DNA of 7,967 nt. It comes from an uncultured Eubacteriales bacterium (GTDB lineage: Bacteria > Bacillota > Clostridia > Christensenellales > Aristaeellaceae). The stretch lies in contig URJN01000097.1 in the NCBI GenBank assembly GCA_900548125.1, forward strand, positions 1 to 7,967. The letters are read 5' to 3'. The translations under genes were made by a program, and so were the position numbers. Positions 1 to 5,918 of the stretch are shown here, one piece after another; the first letter of the stretch is position 1; every line of letters begins with the position of its first letter. The notes beneath the pieces were generated by a model. It ran no database searches. It was not told where the DNA came from and saw nothing but the letters and a program-made list of their open reading frames with translations.

Positions 1-10
1 AAGCAAAAAA

Positions 11-50
11 GTATACGTGCGGCGGCACCGCGCAACAAAAGCCCAACGCG
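11..50 (+). promoter_or_regulatory. possible T-box-like remnant or 3' end of a T-box leader
   Basis: Positions 24-32 read GGCACCGCG, which matches the invariant end of the T-box motif (GGNACCGCG), and the A-rich stretch that follows (33-40) resembles what commonly follows it in leaders. T-box leaders sense uncharged tRNA, and cysteine-specific ones are known upstream of cysE in Firmicutes, so the position is suggestive. Against it: the upstream half of the motif is poor, stem I and the specifier loop would lie outside the window, and no run of T follows to complete a terminator. The same bases can form a short GTGC/GCAC hairpin. Treat as a hint only. Confidence 0.2.
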
Positions 51-127
51 ATTAGCAGCAACTATGCATAAGTAACAGGTGTAGCCGTCGGACTCGACGC
101 CCGGGCGCGAAACGTATTATTCTTTCT

Positions 128-193
128 TCTCTCCCGGGACTCATTAATCCTAGTGGTTCGCTATACTTAAGCGCATCGTTTGCACGGGAGGGG
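128..193 (+). promoter_or_regulatory. helix that could sequester the cysE ribosome binding site
   Basis: The purine-rich ribosome binding site at 185-193 (CGGGAGGGG) is complementary over nine pairs, two of them G-U, to 128-136 (TCTCTCCCG), giving a 48-nt loop. Part of the same pyrimidine strand, CCCGGG at 133-138, can instead pair with CCCGGG at 100-105, which would leave the binding site free. Two mutually exclusive helices around a Shine-Dalgarno sequence are the pattern of a translational switch. A weak -10-like TATACT at 162-167 has no good -35; a start there would give a transcript lacking the sequestering strand. The pairing is visible, the function is inferred. Confidence 0.3.
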
Positions 194-201
194 TGCCGAA
201 G

Positions 202-915
202 ATGAGCTTTATCACGACAATTCGCGAGGATATCGCCAACGTTAAGCGGGAAGACCCTGCCGCGCAAAACGGCCTCGTCATCTTCCTCACCTACCCCGGC
301 CTTCACGCCAAATGGAATCATGTGCCCGAGCACTGGCTATGGAACCACGGTTGCAAAAGCCTCGCGCGCATCATGTCACAGATAACCCGCCATATGACCG
401 GCGTCGAGATTCACCCCGCCGCACACATCGGCAAGCACTTCTTCATCGACCATGCCATGGGCGTCATCATTGGCGAGACCGCGGTCGTTGGCGATAACTG
501 CACGCTCTACCAGGGCGTCACTCTGGGCGGCACCGGCAATGAGACAGGCAAGCGCCACCCTACGCTGGGCAACAACGTAACCGTTGGCTGCGGCGCCAAG
601 GTACTGGGAAACATCACCATCGGCGACAACGTCAGAATCGGCGGCAACTCCGTGGTGGTCAAAGACGTCCCGGCCAACTGCACCGTGGTAGGCGTGCCGG
701 GACGCATCGTCAAACGCAACGGATGCCGCGTCTTTGAAGAGACCTTCGACGCCAAGCGTCACCGCGAGTTCATGCCCGACCCCGGCGAGGAAGCCTCGGC
801 TCGCAACCGCGCGAGTATCGCCGAAAACGCTCGCCGCGTCACCGAGCTTGAGGCGGAGGTCGCCAAGCTCACCGCCCTTGTGCGCCAACTGACCGATCAA
901 GCTGCCAAAAAGTAG
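202..915 (+). CDS. cysE: Serine O-acetyltransferase (CysE)
   Basis: Transfers acetyl from acetyl-CoA to L-serine, giving O-acetylserine for cysteine synthesis in the cytoplasm. The 237-residue protein has a short helical N-terminal part (about 1-65) and a left-handed beta-helix of hexapeptide repeats (about 66-170). Family hallmarks are the segment around EIHPAAHIG (69-77), catalytic His84 in IDHAMG, GETAVVGD (91-98), and the YQGVTLGGTG loop (103-112) followed by RHP (His119). Glu69 sits where the Asp of the enterobacterial Asp-His pair is found; Glu is usual in Gram-positive relatives. The tail (about 195-237) is charged and ends in a heptad-like helix (TELEAEVAKLTALVRQL) in place of the isoleucine-ending tail that docks cysteine synthase in enterobacteria. 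An in-frame GTG at 193 overlaps the GGGAGGGG site (186-193), so the ATG at 202, 8 nt after it, is the better start. Codon choice favours GCC/ACC/CCC, unlike the other genes here. Confidence 0.93.
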   Translation: MSFITTIREDIANVKREDPAAQNGLVIFLTYPGLHAKWNHVPEHWLWNHGCKSLARIMSQITRHMTGVEIHPAAHIGKHFFIDHAMGVIIGETAVVGDNCTLYQGVTLGGTGNETGKRHPTLGNNVTVGCGAKVLGNITIGDNVRIGGNSVVVKDVPANCTVVGVPGRIVKRNGCRVFEETFDAKRHREFMPDPGEEASARNRASIAENARRVTELEAEVAKLTALVRQLTDQAAKK

Positions 916-950
916 CCTCGCGCGCACAAACAGGCCTTTTACGTCACAGC

Positions 951-994
951 AAAAAGGCGAGGTGCCAAACCCGGTACCTCGCCTCATTTCATTT
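951..994. terminator. bidirectional terminator between cysE and the ABC exporter operon
   Basis: An 11-bp stem (956-966 with 973-983, one G-T pair) closes a 6-nt loop. On the plus strand it is followed by TCATTTCATTT, and on the minus strand by five T (the complement of 951-955), so it should end both converging transcripts. The minus-strand version is the stronger. The last three bases of the exporter gene (stop codon at 993-995) overlap the plus-strand T-rich tail. A weaker alternative stem pairs 934-940 with 952-958 and would compete with the main hairpin. Confidence 0.85.
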
Positions 995-2756
995 ACGCAA
1001 ACTGGCTCTGATAGAGCGTAGCGTAGAAGCCGCCCTGACTGAGCAGGGAGTCGTGCGTGCCTTGCTCGATGACGCGCCCATCCTTCATGACCAGAATGAT
1101 ATCGGCACTCTGAATGGTGGAGAGGCGGTGAGCGACGATGAAGCTCGTGCGCCCTTCCATCATTTTAGCGAAGGCTTCCTGAATCTTCAGCTCGGTGCGC
1201 GTGTCAATGGAGGAGGTGGCTTCGTCAAGAATCAGCATCGGAGGCAGACAGAGCATGACGCGCGCGATGCACAGCAGCTGCTTTTGCCCCTGAGAAAGCT
1301 GTCCGCCGGATTCGCTGATGACGGTGTTGTAGCCCTCCGGAAGCCGCTTGATGAAGCTGTGCGCGTGGCTGGCTTTGGCGGCGGCGATAATCTCCTCGTC
1401 CGTCGCGTCCGGCTTGCCCATGGCGATGTTCTCGCGAATCGTACCGGCAGAAAGCCAAGTGTCCTGCAAAACCATGCCGATATTCTGGCGCAGGTTCTTG
1501 CGCGTCAGGCGGCGCGTTTCGTGTCCGTCGATGCTGATGGAACCGGAATCCACGTCGTAGAAGCGCATCAGCAGGTTAATCATGGTTGTTTTGCCGCAGC
1601 CGGTCGGACCGACGATGGCAATGCGCTGACCCGGCTTGACATGCAGCGTGAAGTCCTCAATCAGCTTGCGGTCGGGGGTATAGGAGAAGAAAACGTCCCT
1701 GATAGCGACTTCGCCGCGGGGCTGAGAAAGAACTTCGGCGTCGGCAGGGTCGGGCTTTTGCGCGGGCTGGTCAATCAGCTCGAAGATGCGTCCGGCGCAG
1801 GCAAGCGCGTTTTGCAGCTCGGTGACGACGCCGGAAATCTCGTTGAACGGCTTGGTATACTGATTGGCGTAGGAGAGGAAGCTGGACAGACCGCCGATGC
1901 TCAGATGACCGCTGACGGCGGCAAGCGCACCCGACAGACCGACGCCCGCATATACAAGCGAATTGACAAAGCGCGTGCAGGGGTTGGTCAGAGAAGAAAA
2001 GAACGTTGCCTTCAGCGAGCAGTCGCGCAGACGCTCATTGACTTCGTCAAACGCGGCAAGCGTTTCTTCTTCATGTCCGAAAGCCTGAACGAGCTTCTGT
2101 TCGCCGATGGCTTCGTCGATGAGCGCGGTCTGCTCGCCGCGCGTGGTCGATTGCAGGCGGAACATGGCGTAGGTTCGCTTGGCAATGAAGTTGGCAACGA
2201 GCAGAGAGACCGGCGTAATCAGCACGACGACCAGCGTAATCGGCGCGTTGAGCGTGAGCATGAAGCCGAGCGTGCCGAGGATGGTCATGACGCCGGAAAA
2301 GAGCTGTGTGAAGCCCATCAGCAGACCGTCGGCAAAGGTATCGACGTCGGCAATCATGCGGCTGACGGTGTCGCCGGTCGGGTGAGCATCGAGATAGGAG
2401 AGAGGAAGATTCTGAATATGCGCGAACGCATCGCGGCGGATATCGCGGACGGTATCGTAGGTGATGCGGTTATGCAGCGCGTTCATGACCCATTGAGCCG
2501 CTGCCGTGATGATGACACAGACAGCGATGGTCGTCAGAATCGGGGTAAGCGCATCAAAATTGACCTGCCCCTGCCCGACGATGCAGTCCACCGCCTGTCC
2601 GACGAGAATCGGCACATACAGCGTCAAAGCGACGCTGATGAGGCACAGCACAAGGGAAAGCACCAGCAGCGGCATATGCGGCTTGATATAGCGCAGCACG
2701 CGGCGCAGGACAACGCCCTGCGAAGCGATGGACGGCTTTTTCTTATCCTTAGCCAT
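993..2756 (-). CDS. ABC exporter half-transporter, subunit with consensus catalytic glutamate
   Basis: One half of a heterodimeric multidrug/lipid-type ABC exporter in the cytoplasmic membrane; the cargo cannot be read from sequence. The 587-residue protein has an N-terminal six-helix membrane domain (about 25-310) and an ATPase domain (about 345-587). Visible motifs are Walker A GPTGCGKT (383-390), Q-loop Gln431, a variant signature LSQGQ (487-491), Walker B MLILDE with catalytic Glu512, and switch His543 in VAHR. Because ABC sites form across the dimer, its complete Walker B pairs with the normal FSGGQ of the partner to make the hydrolysing site, while its altered LSQGQ faces the degenerate site. 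This is the pattern of TM288, LmrD and BmrD-like subunits. The start at 2756 overlaps the end of the partner gene by 8 bp and is preceded by a strong ribosome binding site, so the two are probably translationally coupled. Length is normal and nothing is broken. Confidence 0.95.
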   Translation of the reverse strand: MAKDKKKPSIASQGVVLRRVLRYIKPHMPLLVLSLVLCLISVALTLYVPILVGQAVDCIVGQGQVNFDALTPILTTIAVCVIITAAAQWVMNALHNRITYDTVRDIRRDAFAHIQNLPLSYLDAHPTGDTVSRMIADVDTFADGLLMGFTQLFSGVMTILGTLGFMLTLNAPITLVVVLITPVSLLVANFIAKRTYAMFRLQSTTRGEQTALIDEAIGEQKLVQAFGHEEETLAAFDEVNERLRDCSLKATFFSSLTNPCTRFVNSLVYAGVGLSGALAAVSGHLSIGGLSSFLSYANQYTKPFNEISGVVTELQNALACAGRIFELIDQPAQKPDPADAEVLSQPRGEVAIRDVFFSYTPDRKLIEDFTLHVKPGQRIAIVGPTGCGKTTMINLLMRFYDVDSGSISIDGHETRRLTRKNLRQNIGMVLQDTWLSAGTIRENIAMGKPDATDEEIIAAAKASHAHSFIKRLPEGYNTVISESGGQLSQGQKQLLCIARVMLCLPPMLILDEATSSIDTRTELKIQEAFAKMMEGRTSFIVAHRLSTIQSADIILVMKDGRVIEQGTHDSLLSQGGFYATLYQSQFA

Positions 2757-4491
2757 GTTGCTTGCCCTCCTCCTTCTTAAACTGAGAAGCGTAAATCTCC
2801 TGATAGACGGGGCAGGCGGCGAGCAGCTCGTCGTGCGTGCCTATGCCGACAACGTGTCCGTCGTCCAGCACGAGAATCTGATCCGCAAAGCGGACGGATG
2901 CGGCGCGCTGGGAGACGATGAAGGTCGTCGGCGGGTTTTCCATCTGGCGGATGGCGCGGCGCAGGCTGGCGTCCGTTGCGTAATCCAGCGCGGATGCGCT
3001 GTCGTCGAGAATCAGAATTTCAGGCTTGCGGACGAGTGCGCGCGCGATGGTCAGACGCTGACGCTGACCGCCGGAAAAATTGCGTCCGCCCTGCTCGACC
3101 GGCTCATCCAGCCCCTTGGACTTGGCGTTGACAACGTCGAGAGCCTGCGCGGTTTGAAGCGCGGCGCGCAGGTCGTCCTCCGTCGCATCGGGGTTGCCCC
3201 AGAGCAGATTGCTGCGGATGGTTCCCTTAAAGAGCATCGCCTTCTGCGGAACGACGCCGATGCGGGCGCGAAGCGCATCCTTGCGCATGTCGCGGACATC
3301 CATATCATCGATGAGGATTTTGCCGCCGGTCACGTCGTAAAAGCGGGGAATGAGGCTGACGAGCGTGCTTTTGCCGCTGCCCGTGCCGCCGATGACGCCG
3401 ATGGTCGAGCCGGACGCGGCGGAAAAGCTCACACCGGTCAGGGATTCGGCTCCGGCACCGGCATAGCTCATGGATACGTTGTCAAATACGACGCTTCCAT
3501 GCGGTGCGTTTGCGGCGGGGAGCTGCTCGCCGTCCTTCTGCGTCGATTTAACGGAAAGCACGCTCGATACGCGGTCGCCGCATGCCGCCGCTTTGGTCAG
3601 CGTGATGATGAGGTTCGCCATCTTAATCAGCTCTACGAGAATCTGGCTCATGTAATTGTAGAGGGCGACGACCTGCCCCTGAGAGAGGTCGCCCATCTGG
3701 ACGCGCATCGCACCGGTCTGAATCAGCAAAATGACCGCCGCGTTGATGACGACGTAGGTGACCGGGTTCATCATCGCGGAAATGCGCCCGACGGCGAGCT
3801 GCATGCGGGTGAGCAGCTGATTCTTGCGTTCGAATTTTGCGTTTTCCGCGTCCTCCTTGCAGAAGGCGCGGATGACGCGCACGCCCGTCAGGTTTTCGCG
3901 GGTCGTCGCGGTCACGCTGTCCAGCTGCCCCTGCACGCGGCGGTACATCGGGATGGTGATGAGCATAATGGAAAAGACGATGACGCACAGAACAGCAATG
4001 ACGCCCGCAAAGATCAGCGCGCATTTTGTGTCGATGGTGAACGCCATGACCATCGCGCCGAAAACGACGAATGGCGAACGAAGAAGCAGGCGCAGCGTCA
4101 TATTCACGCCGGTCTGCACCTGATTGATATCGCTGTTCATGCGGGTGATGAGGGTGGAGGTTCCAACCTTGTCAAGCTCCGTATAGCTCAGCGTCTGGAT
4201 ATGCGCCATCAGCACATGGCGCAGCCTGGCGGAAAAGCCGATTGCCGCTTTTGCCGCAAAGTATTGCGCGGTAACAGAGCTGAGCAGACCGATGCCGCCC
4301 AGCGCGACCAGCCACAGGCACATGCGGGCAATGTAGCCCGTGTCGCCGCCGGGAATGCCTTTGTCGATAATCGCCGCCATGATGAGCGGAACGATCAGCT
4401 CAAAGGAGGCTTCCAGCAGCTTGAACAGCGGCGCAAGGATACACTCGCGTCGGAAGTCCTTGATGTAAATCAGCAGCTTTTTCAAAAACAT
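2749..4491 (-). CDS. ABC exporter half-transporter, subunit with degenerate ATP site
   Basis: Partner half of the heterodimeric exporter, about 580 residues: six-helix membrane domain (about 15-305) and ATPase domain (about 332-580). Walker A is GGTGSGKS (368-375), Q-loop Gln416, and the signature FSGGQ (472-476) is close to consensus. Walker B reads ILILDD, so Asp497 replaces the catalytic glutamate, and the switch histidine is Gln528 (VSQR). Both changes fall on the same half-site, as in TM287, LmrC and BmrC-type subunits, where this site binds ATP but hydrolyses poorly. The frame stays open upstream to 4707, but that stretch is T-rich, not membrane-domain-like, and contains the promoter. 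The start is therefore placed at the ATG at 4491, before FLKKLLIYIKDF. Its AAAAGG lies only 3 nt upstream, so the TTG at 4485, two codons later, is a realistic alternative. First gene of a two-gene operon with no regulator gene beside it. Confidence 0.93.
   Translation of the reverse strand: MFLKKLLIYIKDFRRECILAPLFKLLEASFELIVPLIMAAIIDKGIPGGDTGYIARMCLWLVALGGIGLLSSVTAQYFAAKAAIGFSARLRHVLMAHIQTLSYTELDKVGTSTLITRMNSDINQVQTGVNMTLRLLLRSPFVVFGAMVMAFTIDTKCALIFAGVIAVLCVIVFSIMLITIPMYRRVQGQLDSVTATTRENLTGVRVIRAFCKEDAENAKFERKNQLLTRMQLAVGRISAMMNPVTYVVINAAVILLIQTGAMRVQMGDLSQGQVVALYNYMSQILVELIKMANLIITLTKAAACGDRVSSVLSVKSTQKDGEQLPAANAPHGSVVFDNVSMSYAGAGAESLTGVSFSAASGSTIGVIGGTGSGKSTLVSLIPRFYDVTGGKILIDDMDVRDMRKDALRARIGVVPQKAMLFKGTIRSNLLWGNPDATEDDLRAALQTAQALDVVNAKSKGLDEPVEQGGRNFSGGQRQRLTIARALVRKPEILILDDSASALDYATDASLRRAIRQMENPPTTFIVSQRAASVRFADQILVLDDGHVVGIGTHDELLAACPVYQEIYASQFKKEEGKQHG
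2765..2776 (-). promoter_or_regulatory. ribosome binding site of the second exporter gene, inside the first
   Basis: On the minus strand the sequence GAAGGAGGAGGG lies 8 nt before the ATG at 2756. It is embedded in the last codons of the upstream exporter gene, where it encodes part of the charged KKEEGK tail. This fixes the start of the second gene and explains the 8-bp gene overlap. Confidence 0.8.
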
Positions 4492-4507
4492 CCACCTTTT
4501 CTGTAAG

Positions 4508-4545
4508 ATAATAAGGAAGCGATGGGAACAAAACATCCTTATTAT
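4508..4545. promoter_or_regulatory. inverted repeat over the exporter promoter, operator candidate
   Basis: ATAATAAGGA at 4508-4517 is the exact reverse complement of TCCTTATTAT at 4536-4545, with 18 bp between. One arm covers the -10 box and the other lies just downstream of the predicted transcription start. Because the upstream arm is mostly not transcribed, a DNA-binding repressor fits better than an RNA hairpin. A second small palindrome, CTTAT-T-ATAAG, at 4538-4548 sits on the same -10 box. No regulator gene is in the window. Confidence 0.4.
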
Positions 4546-4569
4546 AAGCTCGTCGTGGTCAGTTGGCAA
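4541..4569 (-). promoter_or_regulatory. sigma-A-type promoter of the ABC exporter operon
   Basis: Read on the minus strand, TTGCCA (complement of 4564-4569) and a perfect TATAAT (complement of 4541-4546) are separated by exactly 17 nt. Eleven of twelve hexamer positions match the housekeeping consensus. Transcription would begin near 4534, leaving a leader of about 43 nt before the ATG at 4491. It is the only convincing promoter upstream of the operon. Confidence 0.7.
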
Positions 4570-4756
4570 GATGCTGAACGAAAAAGAAGGAAAACGGAGG
4601 AAACGTAATTCTACAAAAAATGAAACAAAAGAAGAACGAAAAGTCATCTGATGAATGATAAAAAAGAAACAAATCAGAAGTTTGGTTTTTATGCAGGTTT
4701 TTTTCAAGCTGCGGAGAACTCATAATAAGATAGGGAAATAAAGAGGAACGATTTGG
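4570..4756. other. A-rich intergenic stretch with no gene seen
   Basis: This part of the 427-bp gap is purine/A-rich on the plus strand. It holds only tiny open frames (26 and 12 codons, at 4571 and 4620) without well-placed ribosome binding sites. A CATAAT at 4721-4726 could be a -10 box for the downstream dehydrogenase, but only T-runs precede it where a -35 should be, so no promoter is called. The block may simply be an AT-rich promoter region for the two divergent genes. Confidence 0.5.
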
Positions 4757-4890
4757 GGGTTGCCGCCTCAAGCCCCGTCTTTGCTTCGCGGCGGCTGAAA
4801 CAAGATGTCATCAGCTGTCGCAAAGCAGCAGCGTAGTGAAAGGTCAAGGGAACTCAGTTCCCTTGTGGGGTTCGGGGCAACGTCCCAATC
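4757..4890 (+). repeat. GC-rich hairpin block, suspected dispersed intergenic repeat or structured leader
   Basis: Base composition switches abruptly from A-rich to GC-rich. The block contains a GCCGCC/GGCGGC stem (4762-4767 with 4790-4795) and a perfect inverted repeat CAAGGGAACT / AGTTCCCTTG (4845-4854, 4856-4865; 9-bp stem, 3-nt loop if folded). A GGGG-TTC-GGGG tract (4867-4877) follows. No T-run comes after the hairpin, so it is not an ordinary terminator. The arrangement resembles short non-coding elements scattered between genes in many Clostridia genomes, but I see only one copy here. It would also lie in the 5' leader of the dehydrogenase, so a regulatory role is possible. Confidence 0.4.
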
Positions 4891-4918
4891 GTTTCCGTAA
4901 AACAAAGGAGAAAGAAAA

Positions 4919-5767
4919 ATGGCTTACCAATATGACATTCCTTTTCATGTTGACCTTTCCGACCGCGTCGCGCTCGTGACGGGCGGCAACGGCGGAATCG
5001 GCGGCATGTTCTGCCGCGCGCTTGCGGCATGCGGCGCGACGGTCATCATTCTGGCGCGCAATCTTGAACGCTGTCAGCAGCTCGCGGCGGAAATCAACGC
5101 GGGCGGCGGCAGGGCGGACGCCATGTCCGGCGACGTGACGGATGAAGCGGCGATGCTTCGCGTTAAAGGGGAAATCGAAAAGAAATACGGAAAGCTGAAT
5201 ATCCTCATCAATGCTGCCGGCGGCGCGGTCAAGAGCGCGATGGTTCCGCAGGATCAGATGGCAGACCCGTCGGATAAGACGTTCTTTGACGTGCCCGCCG
5301 CCGATATTCAGAAGGAGTTTGACCTCAATATGCGCGGAACATGGCTCCCCAGCAAGGTTCTGACTCCGCTGATGATTGGTCAGACCGGCGCGTGCGTGCT
5401 GAATGTATCCTCGATGAGCGCGTTCATTCCGCTGACGCGCATCCCGGGCTACTCCGGCGCGAAGGCGGGCGTTTCCAGCTTTACCCAGTGGCTGGCGACC
5501 TATCTGGCGCGTTCGGGCATCCGCGTCAACGCAATCGCTCCGGGATTCTTCATGACCGAGCAGAATCATGCGCTCCAGTTCAATCCGGATGGCACGCCGA
5601 CCCCGCGCTGTGAGCATATCGTGAACGGCACGCCGATGAAACGCTACGGCGAGCTGAAGGAGCTGATCGGCGCGATGCTCTTCCTCGTCGATGAGCGCGC
5701 GGCGAGCTTCGTGACTGGTGTTGTGCTTCCGGTAGACGGCGGATTCAGCGCGTATTCGGGCGTGTAA
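4919..5767 (+). CDS. uxuB: SDR-family D-mannonate oxidoreductase (fructuronate reductase, YjmF/UxuB type)
   Basis: Probably interconverts D-fructuronate and D-mannonate with a nicotinamide cofactor in hexuronate (pectin/glucuronate) breakdown. The 282-residue protein is a classical short-chain dehydrogenase: cofactor loop TGGNGGIG (21-28), NAAGG (98-102), conserved Asn137, catalytic Ser in NVSSMS (162-167), and Tyr178/Lys182 in YSGAK. The long insert with DKTFFDV (119-125), the segment IRVNAIAPGFFMTEQN (201-216) and the ending VTGVVLPVDGGFSAYSGV match Bacillus YjmF-type enzymes. The end of beta-2 (ILARN, 44-48) lacks the acidic residue that marks NAD preference, so NADP(H) is possible. AAAGGAG (4904-4910) sits 8 nt before the ATG. 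The gene stands alone with its own terminator; no uxuA, uxaC or kdg gene is visible. KduD- or IdnO-like activity on a related sugar acid remains an alternative, so the family is firm and the substrate less so. Confidence 0.8.
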   Translation: MAYQYDIPFHVDLSDRVALVTGGNGGIGGMFCRALAACGATVIILARNLERCQQLAAEINAGGGRADAMSGDVTDEAAMLRVKGEIEKKYGKLNILINAAGGAVKSAMVPQDQMADPSDKTFFDVPAADIQKEFDLNMRGTWLPSKVLTPLMIGQTGACVLNVSSMSAFIPLTRIPGYSGAKAGVSSFTQWLATYLARSGIRVNAIAPGFFMTEQNHALQFNPDGTPTPRCEHIVNGTPMKRYGELKELIGAMLFLVDERAASFVTGVVLPVDGGFSAYSGV

Positions 5768-5784
5768 AATTGGAATAGACAGAT

Positions 5785-5815
5785 GACCTTCCCACCTTGT
5801 CGGGAAGGTCGTTTT
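5785..5815 (+). terminator. terminator of the mannonate oxidoreductase gene
   Basis: A perfect 9-bp stem GACCTTCCC / GGGAAGGTC (5785-5793 with 5802-5810) with an 8-nt loop is followed by GTTTT. It begins 17 nt after the stop codon. There is no T-run on the opposite strand, so it should act only on plus-strand transcription. Confidence 0.85.
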
Positions 5816-5824
5816 CTGTAAATC

Positions 5825-5859
5825 AAAAAAGCTATCCTCCCCCGAAAGGAGAGAATAGC
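5825..5859 (-). terminator. terminator of nadE
   Basis: On the minus strand a 12-bp stem (5848-5859 with 5831-5842, two G-U pairs) closes a 5-nt loop and is followed by six T (complement of 5825-5830). It lies about 60 nt past the nadE stop codon. Together with the neighbouring plus-strand hairpin it insulates the two converging genes. Confidence 0.85.
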
Positions 5860-5918
5860 CATCCCCGAAAATGAAAGAAGAACGGAAATTCGTGGTCTTG
5901 CCGCGCAGGGTGGGTTTG

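Noticed and set aside
1..30. Possible minus-strand terminator at the left edge (GTGC/GCAC stem followed by TTTTTT on the minus strand)
   Set aside because: The stem is only 4 bp and is separated from the T-run by six bases; no minus-strand gene is visible beside it.
376..987. A 203-codon minus-strand open frame opposite cysE
   Set aside because: It is opposite a clear serine O-acetyltransferase, runs through the terminator hairpin, and has no recognisable motif.
1053..4506. Two very long open frames (575 and 592 codons) on the plus strand opposite the exporter genes
   Set aside because: They lack recognisable domains, are rich in Arg, Asp, Gly and His typical of antisense reading of GC-rich genes, and are explained by the scarcity of TTA, CTA and TCA codons in the real genes. 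The sense proteins carry every ABC motif.
4571..4651. Small A-rich open frame (26 codons, Lys/Glu/Arg-rich)
   Set aside because: It has no ribosome binding site at a useful distance and its composition simply reflects A-rich spacer DNA. A nearby GGAGG at 4596-4600 has no start codon at proper spacing.
4492..4707. N-terminal extension of the first exporter subunit
   Set aside because: The frame is open, but it is Phe/Ser-rich translation of a T-rich stretch, is absent from the family, and contains the predicted promoter and leader.
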